Assembly: GCF_938045345.1 (NCBI RefSeq)
Contig: NZ_CALIMS010000047.1
Location: 1 to 12,707 of the forward strand
Direction: 5' to 3'
DNA: 12,707 bases
Source: an uncultured Campylobacter sp.
Lineage (GTDB): Bacteria; Campylobacterota; Campylobacteria; Campylobacterales; Campylobacteraceae
In this document: positions 1 through 6,218 of the stretch, one piece after another
Layout of the letters: every line of letters begins with the position of its first letter
Numbering within the stretch: the stretch's first letter is position 1
The notes under the pieces: model-generated
Told to the model about the DNA's origin: nothing
Database searches by the model: none
What the model saw: the letters and a program-made list of their open reading frames with translations, nothing else
Program-made: the position numbers and the translations under genes

Positions 1-51
1 GCGCTTCTTTCGCCAAAGAGCGCAGATGAGCTAAGGCGCGAAATTTTATAA
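1..51 (+). CDS. Possible C-terminal end of an upstream gene (partial)
   Basis: The frame starting at base 1 stays open to a TAA at 49-51 and reads ALLSPKSADELRREIL. The other two forward frames stop earlier (TGA at 27-29, TAA at 32-34). Codon choice resembles that of the neighbouring genes. It lies 44 bases before metN on the same strand, so it could belong to the same operon. Sixteen residues are too few to name a family, and this could be chance. Confidence 0.35.
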   Translation, partial: ALLSPKSADELRREIL

Positions 52-95
52 ATTTCCGGGGGCGTTTCGGCGGAATTATGAACGAGGAATTTTGA

Positions 96-1085
96 GTGAT
101 AAAGATAGAGAATTTAAAGAAATTTTACGGCAAAACCTGCGTGATCGACGATGTGAGTCTGGAGGTAAAGCAGGGCGAAATTTTTGCCATCGTCGGTCGC
201 AGCGGCGCGGGTAAAAGTACGCTGCTGCGCTGCATAAACGGCCTTGAGGACTATCAAGAAGGAAGCCTCAAGGTCGAGGGCAGGGAGGTAAGAGAGCTAA
301 GCGCCGCTCAGATCCGTGAGTTGCGCAAAAATATCGGTATGATTTTTCAGCACTTCGCGCTAATGAGCCGCCGCAGCGTCGCGCAAAACGTCGCCACGCC
401 ATTAGCATTTTGGGGCTATTCGAATGACCATGCGAAGCGCCGCGTCGCCGAGCTTTTGGAGCTCGTAGGGCTTGCAGATAAAGCAAACGCCTATCCCAGC
501 GAGCTTAGCGGCGGACAAAAACAGCGCGTGGCGATTGCGCGCGCGCTTGCATTAAGCCCTAAAATTTTGCTTTCCGACGAGGCGACCTCGGCTCTTGATC
601 CCAACACCACCGCGCAAATTTTATCGCTTCTGCGCCGCATTAATCGCGAGCTCGGCATCACGATCGTGCTCGTTACGCACGAGATGGAGGTCGTAAAGGG
701 CATCGCGCAGCGAGCGATCCTGCTTAAGGGCGGACGCGTGAGCAACTCGGGCGATATCGTCTCGCTATTTTTGCATCCGGATGAGAATATGAAGGAGTTT
801 TTGGGCGAGGAGGAGGTGCTGCCCGCAAGCGGCGTAAATATCAGGCTCTTTTTCCCGCCAGCAGTCGCGTTTGACAGCGTGATCACGCATATGGCGCGTG
901 CTTTAGAGATAAATTTTAACATCGTCTGGGGCAAGCTTGAGCGCCTCGATAAAAACGTCGTCGGAAGCCTCGTGATCAACGTAGAGCCCGCTCACGTCGC
1001 GCGCGTGGAGGAGTTTATCAAAAACGCTGGCGTGATCTATGAGATCGTAAGCGAGGATGAGATCAAAAGCTGCGCCGCGATCTAG
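96..1085 (+). CDS. metN: D-methionine/L-methionine ABC importer, ATP-binding subunit MetN
   Basis: This is the cytoplasmic ATPase that powers methionine uptake through the permease MetI and the binding protein MetQ. The 329 residues hold a complete ABC domain: Walker A GRSGAGKST (34-42), Q-loop Q85, signature LSGGQ (137-141), Walker B ILLSDE (157-162) with catalytic E162, D-loop SALD, and switch H195. Residues about 245-329 form a C-terminal extension that fits the NIL domain, which in this family binds methionine and shuts the transporter down (transinhibition); that extension separates MetN from generic amino-acid ABC ATPases. The start is GTG at 96, with GAGGA at 84-88 in front. The usual metI and metQ do not follow: the next 443 bases are non-coding. 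Partners must lie upstream, where only a 16-residue tail is visible, or elsewhere. The family call is strong; the exact substrate is inferred from the NIL domain. Confidence 0.92.
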   Translation: MIKIENLKKFYGKTCVIDDVSLEVKQGEIFAIVGRSGAGKSTLLRCINGLEDYQEGSLKVEGREVRELSAAQIRELRKNIGMIFQHFALMSRRSVAQNVATPLAFWGYSNDHAKRRVAELLELVGLADKANAYPSELSGGQKQRVAIARALALSPKILLSDEATSALDPNTTAQILSLLRRINRELGITIVLVTHEMEVVKGIAQRAILLKGGRVSNSGDIVSLFLHPDENMKEFLGEEEVLPASGVNIRLFFPPAVAFDSVITHMARALEINFNIVWGKLERLDKNVVGSLVINVEPAHVARVEEFIKNAGVIYEIVSEDEIKSCAAI

Positions 1086-1213
1086 GTGCGATTTCGCGCC
1101 CTGTGCGCTTGCGCTGCACTAAATTTAAGGGCTTATGCGGCATGGCGAATTTAAAAGCTCGCGCGAGGTCGCGAACTCAAAGGCTGGCTCGGTGTTTTTG
1201 ATTTGACGATCGC

Positions 1214-1237
1214 GTCGTGGCATTAGTCGTGGCATTA
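1214..1237. repeat. Perfect tandem 12-bp repeat
   Basis: The unit GTCGTGGCATTA occurs at 1214-1225 and again directly after at 1226-1237 in non-coding DNA. Two copies only. It may be a replication-slippage product or a short direct-repeat binding site; nothing nearby decides which. Confidence 0.85.
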
Positions 1238-1466
1238 CAAATTTAATTAGTTTAGCCGGCGGTTTAAATTTCTATTTTGCCTCGATAAAATAAGCTCGGC
1301 AATGCGCTGTTGGCGTGCGCCCTCGCTAGCTTTGATTCGCGTTTAGAATTCGACTAGCCGTAGCGAGCGATTTAAATTTCAGAGATCGCGACCGACCGAG
1401 CGCATTTAAGCCGCTCCGCGTTTGAAATTACAGGCGTTTAAATTTAAATTTGAATTTTTTTCGGAA

Positions 1467-1500
1467 TTTCACACATACTTCACTTTTACGGAAGTATAAT
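1467..1500 (+). promoter_or_regulatory. Promoter with DccR-like direct-repeat operator
   Basis: A perfect TATAAT (-10) lies at 1495-1500, 28 bases before the ATG at 1529. Upstream, TTTCAC (1467-1472), six spacer bases (1473-1478) and TTCACT (1479-1484) form a direct repeat with an 11-bp period, which is how OmpR/PhoB-type regulators bind. The repeat covers the place where a -35 element would be. From memory, the published C. jejuni DccR box is WTTCAC-N6-TTCACW over the -35 region, and this site matches at every fixed position. Since the operon encodes an OmpR-type regulator, autoregulation is the natural inference. The -10 and the repeat are seen directly; the identity of the binding protein is inferred. 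Confidence 0.65.
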
Positions 1501-1528
1501 TCCGCTAATTTCTTTTAAGGAGTACGTA

Positions 1529-1762
1529 ATGAAAAAACTTACTTTGTTTGCGCTTAGTGCGCTATTTGCTGGCACTTTTGCCGTAGCTGCCGACATGGGC
1601 ATGAAAGATGAGATGAAGGACGCCAATACATCAATGCATAATGGTGCGAAAGAGATGAAGGGCGACATGAAAGATATGCACAAGGATGCTATGAAAGAGG
1701 GTAAACATATGAAGGATGAGATGAAAGGCGAAATGAAAAAAGAGATGAAAAAAGAGATGTAG
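1529..1762 (+). CDS. Small exported Met/Lys-rich repeat protein
   Basis: The 77 residues begin with a clear Sec signal peptide (MKK, a hydrophobic core to about residue 17, and AVA before a likely cleavage after A20 or A21). The mature part of about 56 residues has 13 Met, 14 Lys, three His, many Asp/Glu and no Cys. Met is spaced every four residues at 61, 65, 69, 73 and 77 (MxxxM), and again at 25/29 and 43/47, so a helix with a methionine stripe is likely. The composition resembles small 'MxKDx' pentapeptide-repeat secreted proteins, without a strict five-residue period. It has a good AAGGAG site (1517-1522) and its own promoter. Its TAG stop overlaps the start of the response regulator gene by one base. 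Function is unknown; binding of a soft metal such as copper, or an accessory role for the sensor kinase, are guesses. The tandem codon repeats near the 3' end suggest growth by duplication. Confidence 0.8.
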   Translation: MKKLTLFALSALFAGTFAVAADMGMKDEMKDANTSMHNGAKEMKGDMKDMHKDAMKEGKHMKDEMKGEMKKEMKKEM

Positions 1763-2424
1763 TGAGTAAAATTTTACTCGTAGAGGACGATGAGACCCTT
1801 TGCGATCTCATCGGCGAATATCTAAAAGACGCGGGCTTTGACGTATGCGTTTGCAGCGACGCTCAAAGCGCCGCGGATCTTGCTTATGAACAAAAATTTG
1901 ATCTTTTTATCTTTGACGTAAAAATCCCCAAAGGCGACGGATTCTCACTTTTAAAAGAGCTACGCAAGAGCGGCGATCGCACCCCTGCGATATTCGCCAC
2001 GTCGCTAAATACGCTTGATGATCTTGAGGTTGGTTTTAAAAGCGGCTGCGATGATTATCTCAAAAAACCATACGAGCTAAAAGAGCTGTTGCTGCGCGTT
2101 AATTCTCTCATAAAGCGAAACTTCAGCCACAATTTTGATGATTTTGTAACTATTGACGACGAGTTTAAATTTTACTTTGCAAGCAAAGAGCTACGCAGAT
2201 CGGGCGTGCCCGTCGCGCTTTCAAACAAAGAGCGCGAGCTGCTGGCACTTTTTTTACAAAATAAAAACAGGCTTTTAAGCAAGGATGAAATTTTCTCCGC
2301 GATCTATGTTTTTAACGAAACGCCAAGCGAAGAAGCGCTGCGAACTTATATCAAAAATTTGCGCCGCATCCTAGGCGAAGAGCATATCATAAATCGCCGC
2401 AACGCAGGGTATCTGTATGTCTGA
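1762..2424 (+). CDS. dccR: OmpR/PhoB-family response regulator, probable DccR
   Basis: This is a DNA-binding transcription regulator switched by phosphorylation from the kinase encoded next to it. The 220 residues comprise a receiver domain (about 3-115) with acidic pocket E8-D9-D10, phospho-acceptor D52, switch T80 and conserved K102-P103, then a winged-helix output domain (about 128-220) ending in GYLYV. The start is GTG at 1762, within TAGTG, overlapping the stop of the small exported protein by one base; this gives MSKILLVEDDE, where a receiver domain should begin. The kinase gene overlaps its 3' end by eight bases, so all three genes are probably translationally coupled. The family call is certain. 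The DccR name is an inference from the TTCAC-N6-TTCAC repeat in the operon promoter, which is the box I recall for C. jejuni DccR; I would put the name at about 0.55. Confidence 0.95.
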   Translation: MSKILLVEDDETLCDLIGEYLKDAGFDVCVCSDAQSAADLAYEQKFDLFIFDVKIPKGDGFSLLKELRKSGDRTPAIFATSLNTLDDLEVGFKSGCDDYLKKPYELKELLLRVNSLIKRNFSHNFDDFVTIDDEFKFYFASKELRRSGVPVALSNKERELLALFLQNKNRLLSKDEIFSAIYVFNETPSEEALRTYIKNLRRILGEEHIINRRNAGYLYV

Positions 2425-3589
2425 AAAGACCGCTTTAACGCTTAAAATTCTATCTTTATATCTCATTTCAAGCGCATTATTTTTAGGATATTTTTTCAAG
2501 ATAAATTACAGGATGAACGAAGCCGCGCTACTTTCGCACAGGATAAAAGAGCTAAAAGAGATCAAAATGATGATCTATATGAAAGCAAGTATGGATGGGC
2601 TGGAATCGCTAGCGGACTTTGAGCGCGAAAAGGGCGTGAGTGCGTGCATATTTAAGCCAAACTCTGATGAAATTTACGGCTGCGGCGGTGAGCTTGGAGC
2701 ACTTGATAAAGCGAAGCTAAAGGCGGAATTTATAAGTGGCGGAAGGCTAGGAATTTATGAAAATCTGCAAAATATGGAGGAGCGAAACGCCTTTTCCAAG
2801 GCTAAAATCATTCTGCTTGGAAGTAGCGTGCAGGGCGAAATTTTAACGCTTCGTATCAAAACTGCAGCGATGATGATAGCGCTTTTGGGCGTAATCCTAG
2901 CCGTGGCGTTTTATCTGGTGCGGCTAGGCACCAAGCCGCTTTACGATAAGATTGACACGCTAAATCGCTTCATCAAGGATAGTACTCACGAGATCAATAC
3001 TCCGCTTAGCATTATTTCTATGAGCGTTGAGACGATGCGGCACGCAGAGCTTGGAGAATACAACGCCAAGCGCGTCGCTAATATCGACCTTGCCGCTAAG
3101 ACGCTTTCGCGCATCTACGAGGATCTCGTGTTTTTGACCTTCGGTATGAATAAGGATGGCGAGATTAGCTCAATCGATCTAAAAAGCCTCGTCGCTTCGC
3201 GCTGCGAATACTTCGCGCCGTTTATTCAAAAGCGCAGGCTTAGCCTTAAAACCGATCTTTCGGATGCGAGTATGAATGCAAACGTCTATGAAATTTCGCG
3301 CCTCATCGACAATTTGCTAAGCAACGCCGTAAAATACGCCGATGCAGGCGGCTACGTGGATGTGCGGCTAAGGCGCGGCGAGCTAGCGATCTCAAACAGC
3401 GGCGAGGGGATCGATAGGAAAAGGGGCGACGAAATTTTTAGGCGTTTTGCGCGCTTTAACTCAAGCGAGGGCGGCTTTGGAATCGGGCTTAGCATCGTAA
3501 GCGAGGTCTGCAAAAAATACTCCTTTTCTATCTCCTACGACAGCGTGCCGGGCGAGATAACGACCTTTCGCCTTACGTGGTGCGAATAA
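2417..3589 (+). CDS. dccS: Membrane sensor histidine kinase, probable DccS
   Basis: This is the sensor half of the two-component system: an inner-membrane kinase that should phosphorylate the regulator encoded just upstream. Visible parts of the 390 residues: TM1 (about 9-28), a periplasmic domain (about 29-145), TM2 (about 146-168), a dimerisation/phospho-acceptor helix with H191 in STHEINTPLS, an N-box with N299 and N303, a G1 box NSGEGI (327-332), F-box EIFRRF and G2 box GFGIGL (353-358). No HAMP domain is obvious; the H-box follows TM2 by only about 22 residues. In G1 the usual Asp is Asn (N327), a substitution found in some active kinases. The periplasmic domain has C77 and C89 and a Met cluster at 51, 52, 55 and 59. 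The ATG at 2417 lies inside the regulator's last codons. The ligand cannot be told from sequence. The DccS name rests on the operator match and the pairing. Confidence 0.94.
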   Translation: MSEKTALTLKILSLYLISSALFLGYFFKINYRMNEAALLSHRIKELKEIKMMIYMKASMDGLESLADFEREKGVSACIFKPNSDEIYGCGGELGALDKAKLKAEFISGGRLGIYENLQNMEERNAFSKAKIILLGSSVQGEILTLRIKTAAMMIALLGVILAVAFYLVRLGTKPLYDKIDTLNRFIKDSTHEINTPLSIISMSVETMRHAELGEYNAKRVANIDLAAKTLSRIYEDLVFLTFGMNKDGEISSIDLKSLVASRCEYFAPFIQKRRLSLKTDLSDASMNANVYEISRLIDNLLSNAVKYADAGGYVDVRLRRGELAISNSGEGIDRKRGDEIFRRFARFNSSEGGFGIGLSIVSEVCKKYSFSISYDSVPGEITTFRLTWCE

Positions 3590-3636
3590 AATTTTAAAAT
3601 TTAGTGAAATTTAAAATTTAAAAGCGGCCGCTTGCG

Positions 3637-3722
3637 GTTTAAATTTAATCGTCGCTTGGTCGCTTAAATTCCGCGCAAAGACTATCTAATCGCAGGGGGC
3701 GTTTAAATTTAATCGTCGCTTG
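3637..3722. repeat. Two exact 22-bp direct repeats between convergent genes
   Basis: The 22 bases at 3637-3658 recur exactly at 3701-3722, offset 64 bases. Each begins GTTTAAATTTAATCG and ends CGCTTG. Part of the unit is the AAATTT word common in this genome, but the ATCGTCGCTTG half is more complex, so chance is unlikely. They lie in the 244-base gap between the histidine kinase gene and the convergent membrane protein gene, next to a perfect 12-bp palindrome at 3622-3633. Function unknown; perhaps a local duplication. Confidence 0.8.
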
Positions 3723-3781
3723 TTTTTGTTCTAAAACGGAGCGCGGAATTTTATCGCCCGCTCGCTTTGCGCTCGTAAAAT

Positions 3782-3822
3782 GACCCTAAAAGTTATGGGT
3801 GCGGAATGTTATTCGTCCGCGA
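3782..3822. terminator. Weak hairpin pair between convergent genes
   Basis: Two short dyads are adjacent: ACCC/GGGT (3783-3786 with 3797-3800) and GCGGA/TCCGC (3801-3805 with 3816-3820). The second is followed on the + strand by GATTTTAT. They sit just past the stop of the minus-strand gene and about 200 bases past the kinase gene, a sensible place for transcription to end in both directions. Stems are short and T-runs poor. Confidence 0.25.
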
Positions 3823-3833
3823 TTTTATAAAAT

Positions 3834-4457
3834 TTAGCTTTTATTTCTCGATAGATATATCCAGTGGACTATATCGCTAAGCGAAATCACGACAAGCATA
3901 CTCATAAACATCGAGGTGGCTGTGAAAAACGATATCCAGCCAAATAGGCTCTCTCTGCTCGCAAAAGTTGGAAACGTCCGTCCGCTGCCTACTCTGTGTG
4001 GGATGCCGTTTACGGCAAAATCGGCGTAGAAATAATTGTTTAATGCCCAGTAAGCGAAAGGTATAGCGAGTAATATCACAAATAGCTGCGTCTTGACGGC
4101 GGGAAGCTCTTTTTTGTATAAGAATGTGGCGATCGGACAATACACGCAGCTTAGCGCGAAAGCCGTTAAAATAGGTACCCACAATGCCGCGACGTAAAAT
4201 TCCGCAAGCTGCGTATGCGGGCTTATTTTGCCGATCGCGGCGATGTTTGGAAAAAACCGCTTCATAAATTTAACGAAGTCCGCGCATGCCGCGCTTGCGT
4301 CTAAAATATTTTCGGGCAGCACGAATACGCTAAGCGCCGTGATCGCAAACAGCACAAAAACCGCCGCGTAAAGCCGCCCGAAAAATTTAGTGAATTTCGT
4401 ATCGGGATACGGCGTATCTTGCTCTTGCGCGCCTTGTGAATTCGGCAAATCGCTCAT
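3834..4457 (-). CDS. Uncharacterised four-helix inner-membrane protein
   Basis: I do not recognise the family. The 207 residues start with a polar N-terminus (1-26, rich in Gln/Asp/Pro), followed by four probable transmembrane segments at about 28-47, 86-113, 124-143 and 171-194, and a short basic tail (SRNKS). An amphipathic stretch with several Lys/Phe lies between TM1 and TM2. TM2 carries a CVYC pair (C104, C107), which could bind metal or haem or form a disulfide, but might mean nothing. The loop between TM3 and TM4 is rich in Gly/Arg/His (GIPHRVGSGR). The ATG at 4457 has a strong AAAGGAG site (complement of 4464-4470). The gene stands alone, convergent with the kinase gene. Its reality is supported by length, ribosome site and hydrophobic pattern; no function is assigned. 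Confidence 0.82.
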   Translation of the reverse strand: MSDLPNSQGAQEQDTPYPDTKFTKFFGRLYAAVFVLFAITALSVFVLPENILDASAACADFVKFMKRFFPNIAAIGKISPHTQLAEFYVAALWVPILTAFALSCVYCPIATFLYKKELPAVKTQLFVILLAIPFAYWALNNYFYADFAVNGIPHRVGSGRTFPTFASRESLFGWISFFTATSMFMSMLVVISLSDIVHWIYLSRNKS

Positions 4458-4985
4458 CGTTCGCTCCTTTAATAAAGTTTGCGTGCCAAAACCCGGCTTG
4501 CGCTAAATTTTAAAATTTTATGCCTTATTATCCGGTAAATTTCACAATAAGGACCTGTTTTGGAATTTTGCGGTCAAATTTGAAATAAAATTTATTAAAT
4601 TTAACCGAGCAATGCTTTTTTACAAACAAAGTCTCGCCGCTTCTAACGCGCAGTGAGGCAGATGCAGGTTGGGGCGGTGGGGTCTGCTTGAGGTCGCGAG
4701 GCGAGGCCCAGGCAAAGTAAAAAGGGCGCTTCGCAAGTATAGCCCCTTCCGCTCCGCCTCTTCCGAGAAAGAATTTAAGCCTTATCGGAAGCGACAAATA
4801 AAATTTAAACCCGCGCGTAGCGTAGCAATTTCTCGTATCGTCTTAGCCAGAAAGCCACTAAAATAAAGAAAGCCCTTTCATTTCACGCAAGCTCGCAGCC
4901 AAAACCTAAAATTTAATTGCTTAACGAAAAAGGCAAGTTGGCGTTGCTGCTCGCAAAATAACCGCAGAACCTCACTAGATAGAAT
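4458..4985. other. Gap without a convincing gene; possible degenerate or dispersed repeat
   Basis: Between the membrane protein gene and the end of ackA. An 89-codon minus-strand frame (4797-4528) and a 65-codon plus-strand frame (4669-4866) overlap here, but neither has a good ribosome site or family-like sequence; both look accidental. The stretch 4610-4800 is GC-richer than the rest. A dyad lies at 4523-4552. I see no tRNA, SRP RNA, RNase P RNA or tmRNA signature. Sequence near ackA includes a GAAAG/CTTTC dyad (about 4868-4881) whose loop of two bases is too tight for a terminator. Confidence 0.55.
4523..4552. repeat. Inverted repeat upstream of the membrane protein gene
   Basis: CCTTATT at 4523-4529 is matched by AATAAGG at 4546-4552, a perfect 7-bp dyad with a 16-base centre. 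It lies about 66-95 bases before the minus-strand start at 4457, where an operator could sit. It could also be a chance AT-rich dyad. Confidence 0.4.
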
Positions 4986-6218
4986 TTAAAATTCCGAGTA
5001 TTTCTGATAGTCGATCTGCGCGGAGTTTTTGTTGATCGTATCGACCGTAGCTTCAGCGATCGCAAGTTCCTCGTTGGTGGGGATTACGAGCGTTTTGATT
5101 TTACTATCCGCCGCGCTTAAATTTCTAATCGAGCCGGTATTTTTTGCGTTTTTTGTCGCATCGATTTCGATGCCGATATGAGCGAGCTTCTCGCAGACAT
5201 TTTGCCTAAAATGCGGCGCATTCTCGCCGATACCGCCGGTAAAGATCAAAGCGTCCACGCGCCCGAGCACGGCATAATACGCTCCGATCATCTTAACGAC
5301 GCTGTACACGAGCATCTCAAACGCGAGTTTCGCGCGTGGCTCGCCGCCTTCCATCTTTTCATATACTTTTCGCAGATCGCTTGCGCCGCAGATGCCCAAA
5401 AGTCCGCTTTTTTTGTTCATTATAACATCCATATCCTGCGCGTTGTAGCCCGCGACGCGCTCGATGTATGGGATGATAGCGGGATCGATCGAGCCGCATC
5501 TGGTGCCCATGATGATGCCTTCAAGCGGCGTTAGCCCCATTGAGGTGTCGATGCATTTGCCGTTTTCTATGGCGCTCACGCTAGAGCCGTTGCCAAGATG
5601 TAGCGTAATGGCGTTGAAGTTTTCGTATTTCTTACGTAAAAATTTCGCTCCCATCGTCGAGACGAACCAATGCGACGTGCCGTGCGCGCCGTAGCGACGA
5701 ACCTTATATTTTTCGTAGAATTCATACGGCAGCGCGTACATATACGCATACGGTGGGATGCTTTGATGAAAGATCGTATCGAAAACTGCGACATTTGGAA
5801 TTTTAGGAGCGATCTTTAGGCAGGATTTGATGCCCGCTAAATTTGCGGGATTGTGTAGTGGTGCAAGCGGCGCAAGCTCGGCGATTTTAGCCATTACGTC
5901 CTCATCTATGAGTGCAGGAGCGTCGAAATAATCCGCACCTTGGACTATTCTATGCCCGATGCCGCCTACTTGAGTTAGATCTTTGATTACTCCGCTTTGT
6001 TTTAAAAGATCAATCGCGATTGCGATCGCGGTTTCGTGATTTGGAATTTGCTCGTTTTCAACCTTTATGCTTCGTCCATTGGCGCAATTGATGCTTCCGC
6101 TTGCGTGCGTCGATCCGATCTCCTCGATGAGCCCACTCGCGATGCAGGCGTGATTTAGCATATCGTGGAATTTAAATTTAACCGAGCTCGAGCCGGAATT
6201 TATGACTAGGATATCCAT
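4986..6218 (-). CDS. ackA: Acetate kinase
   Basis: AckA interconverts acetyl phosphate + ADP and acetate + ATP in the cytoplasm, giving ATP from acetyl-CoA overflow or activating acetate. At 410 residues it has the usual length. It opens with MDILVINSGSSSVKF (N7), and the residues known from the Methanosarcina enzyme are all present one position lower: R90 in GHRIVQG, D147 in VFDTIFHQ, H179 in GAHGTSH, R240 in MGTRCGSIDP and E383 in PTNEELAI, along with the phosphate loop LHLGNGSSV (207-214) and GGIGENA (328-334). The ATG at 6218 overlaps the pta TAA by one base, and GGGAGAG precedes it inside the end of pta, so it is co-transcribed and probably translationally coupled with pta. The nucleotide signature and all catalytic residues are intact. 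Confidence 0.97.
   Translation of the reverse strand: MDILVINSGSSSVKFKFHDMLNHACIASGLIEEIGSTHASGSINCANGRSIKVENEQIPNHETAIAIAIDLLKQSGVIKDLTQVGGIGHRIVQGADYFDAPALIDEDVMAKIAELAPLAPLHNPANLAGIKSCLKIAPKIPNVAVFDTIFHQSIPPYAYMYALPYEFYEKYKVRRYGAHGTSHWFVSTMGAKFLRKKYENFNAITLHLGNGSSVSAIENGKCIDTSMGLTPLEGIIMGTRCGSIDPAIIPYIERVAGYNAQDMDVIMNKKSGLLGICGASDLRKVYEKMEGGEPRAKLAFEMLVYSVVKMIGAYYAVLGRVDALIFTGGIGENAPHFRQNVCEKLAHIGIEIDATKNAKNTGSIRNLSAADSKIKTLVIPTNEELAIAEATVDTINKNSAQIDYQKYSEF

Larger units (their letters stand above)
1086..1528 (+). other. Non-coding gap between metN and the two-component operon
   Basis: No plausible gene on either strand. It contains many AAATTT/TTTAAA words and a perfect tandem 12-bp repeat at 1214-1237. 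A short stem (1085-1090 with 1095-1100, one G-U pair) sits at the metN stop but has no T-run after it, so I do not call it a terminator. The last 60 bases hold the promoter described separately. No tRNA or known riboswitch was recognised. Confidence 0.7.

Noticed and set aside
491..979. 162-codon minus-strand frame
   Set aside because: It lies wholly inside metN, whose motifs are complete; antisense shadow.
1085..1100. Hairpin at the end of metN as terminator
   Set aside because: Six pairs with one G-U pair and no T-run.
4640..4760. Possible SRP or RNase P RNA
   Set aside because: The diagnostic conserved cores (the GGUCAGGUCC/GGAAGCAGC region of SRP RNA, GAGGAAAGUCC of RNase P) are absent.
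4528..4797. 89-codon minus-strand frame
   Set aside because: No ribosome site, mixed composition and no recognisable domain; kept only as a possible repeat trace.
4669..4866. 65-codon plus-strand frame
   Set aside because: Overlaps the previous frame on the other strand, is Arg/Lys-rich in the way of non-coding DNA and lacks a ribosome site.
4868..4881. GAAAG/CTTTC dyad downstream of ackA as terminator
   Set aside because: Loop would be only two bases, and it is over 100 bases from the ackA stop.
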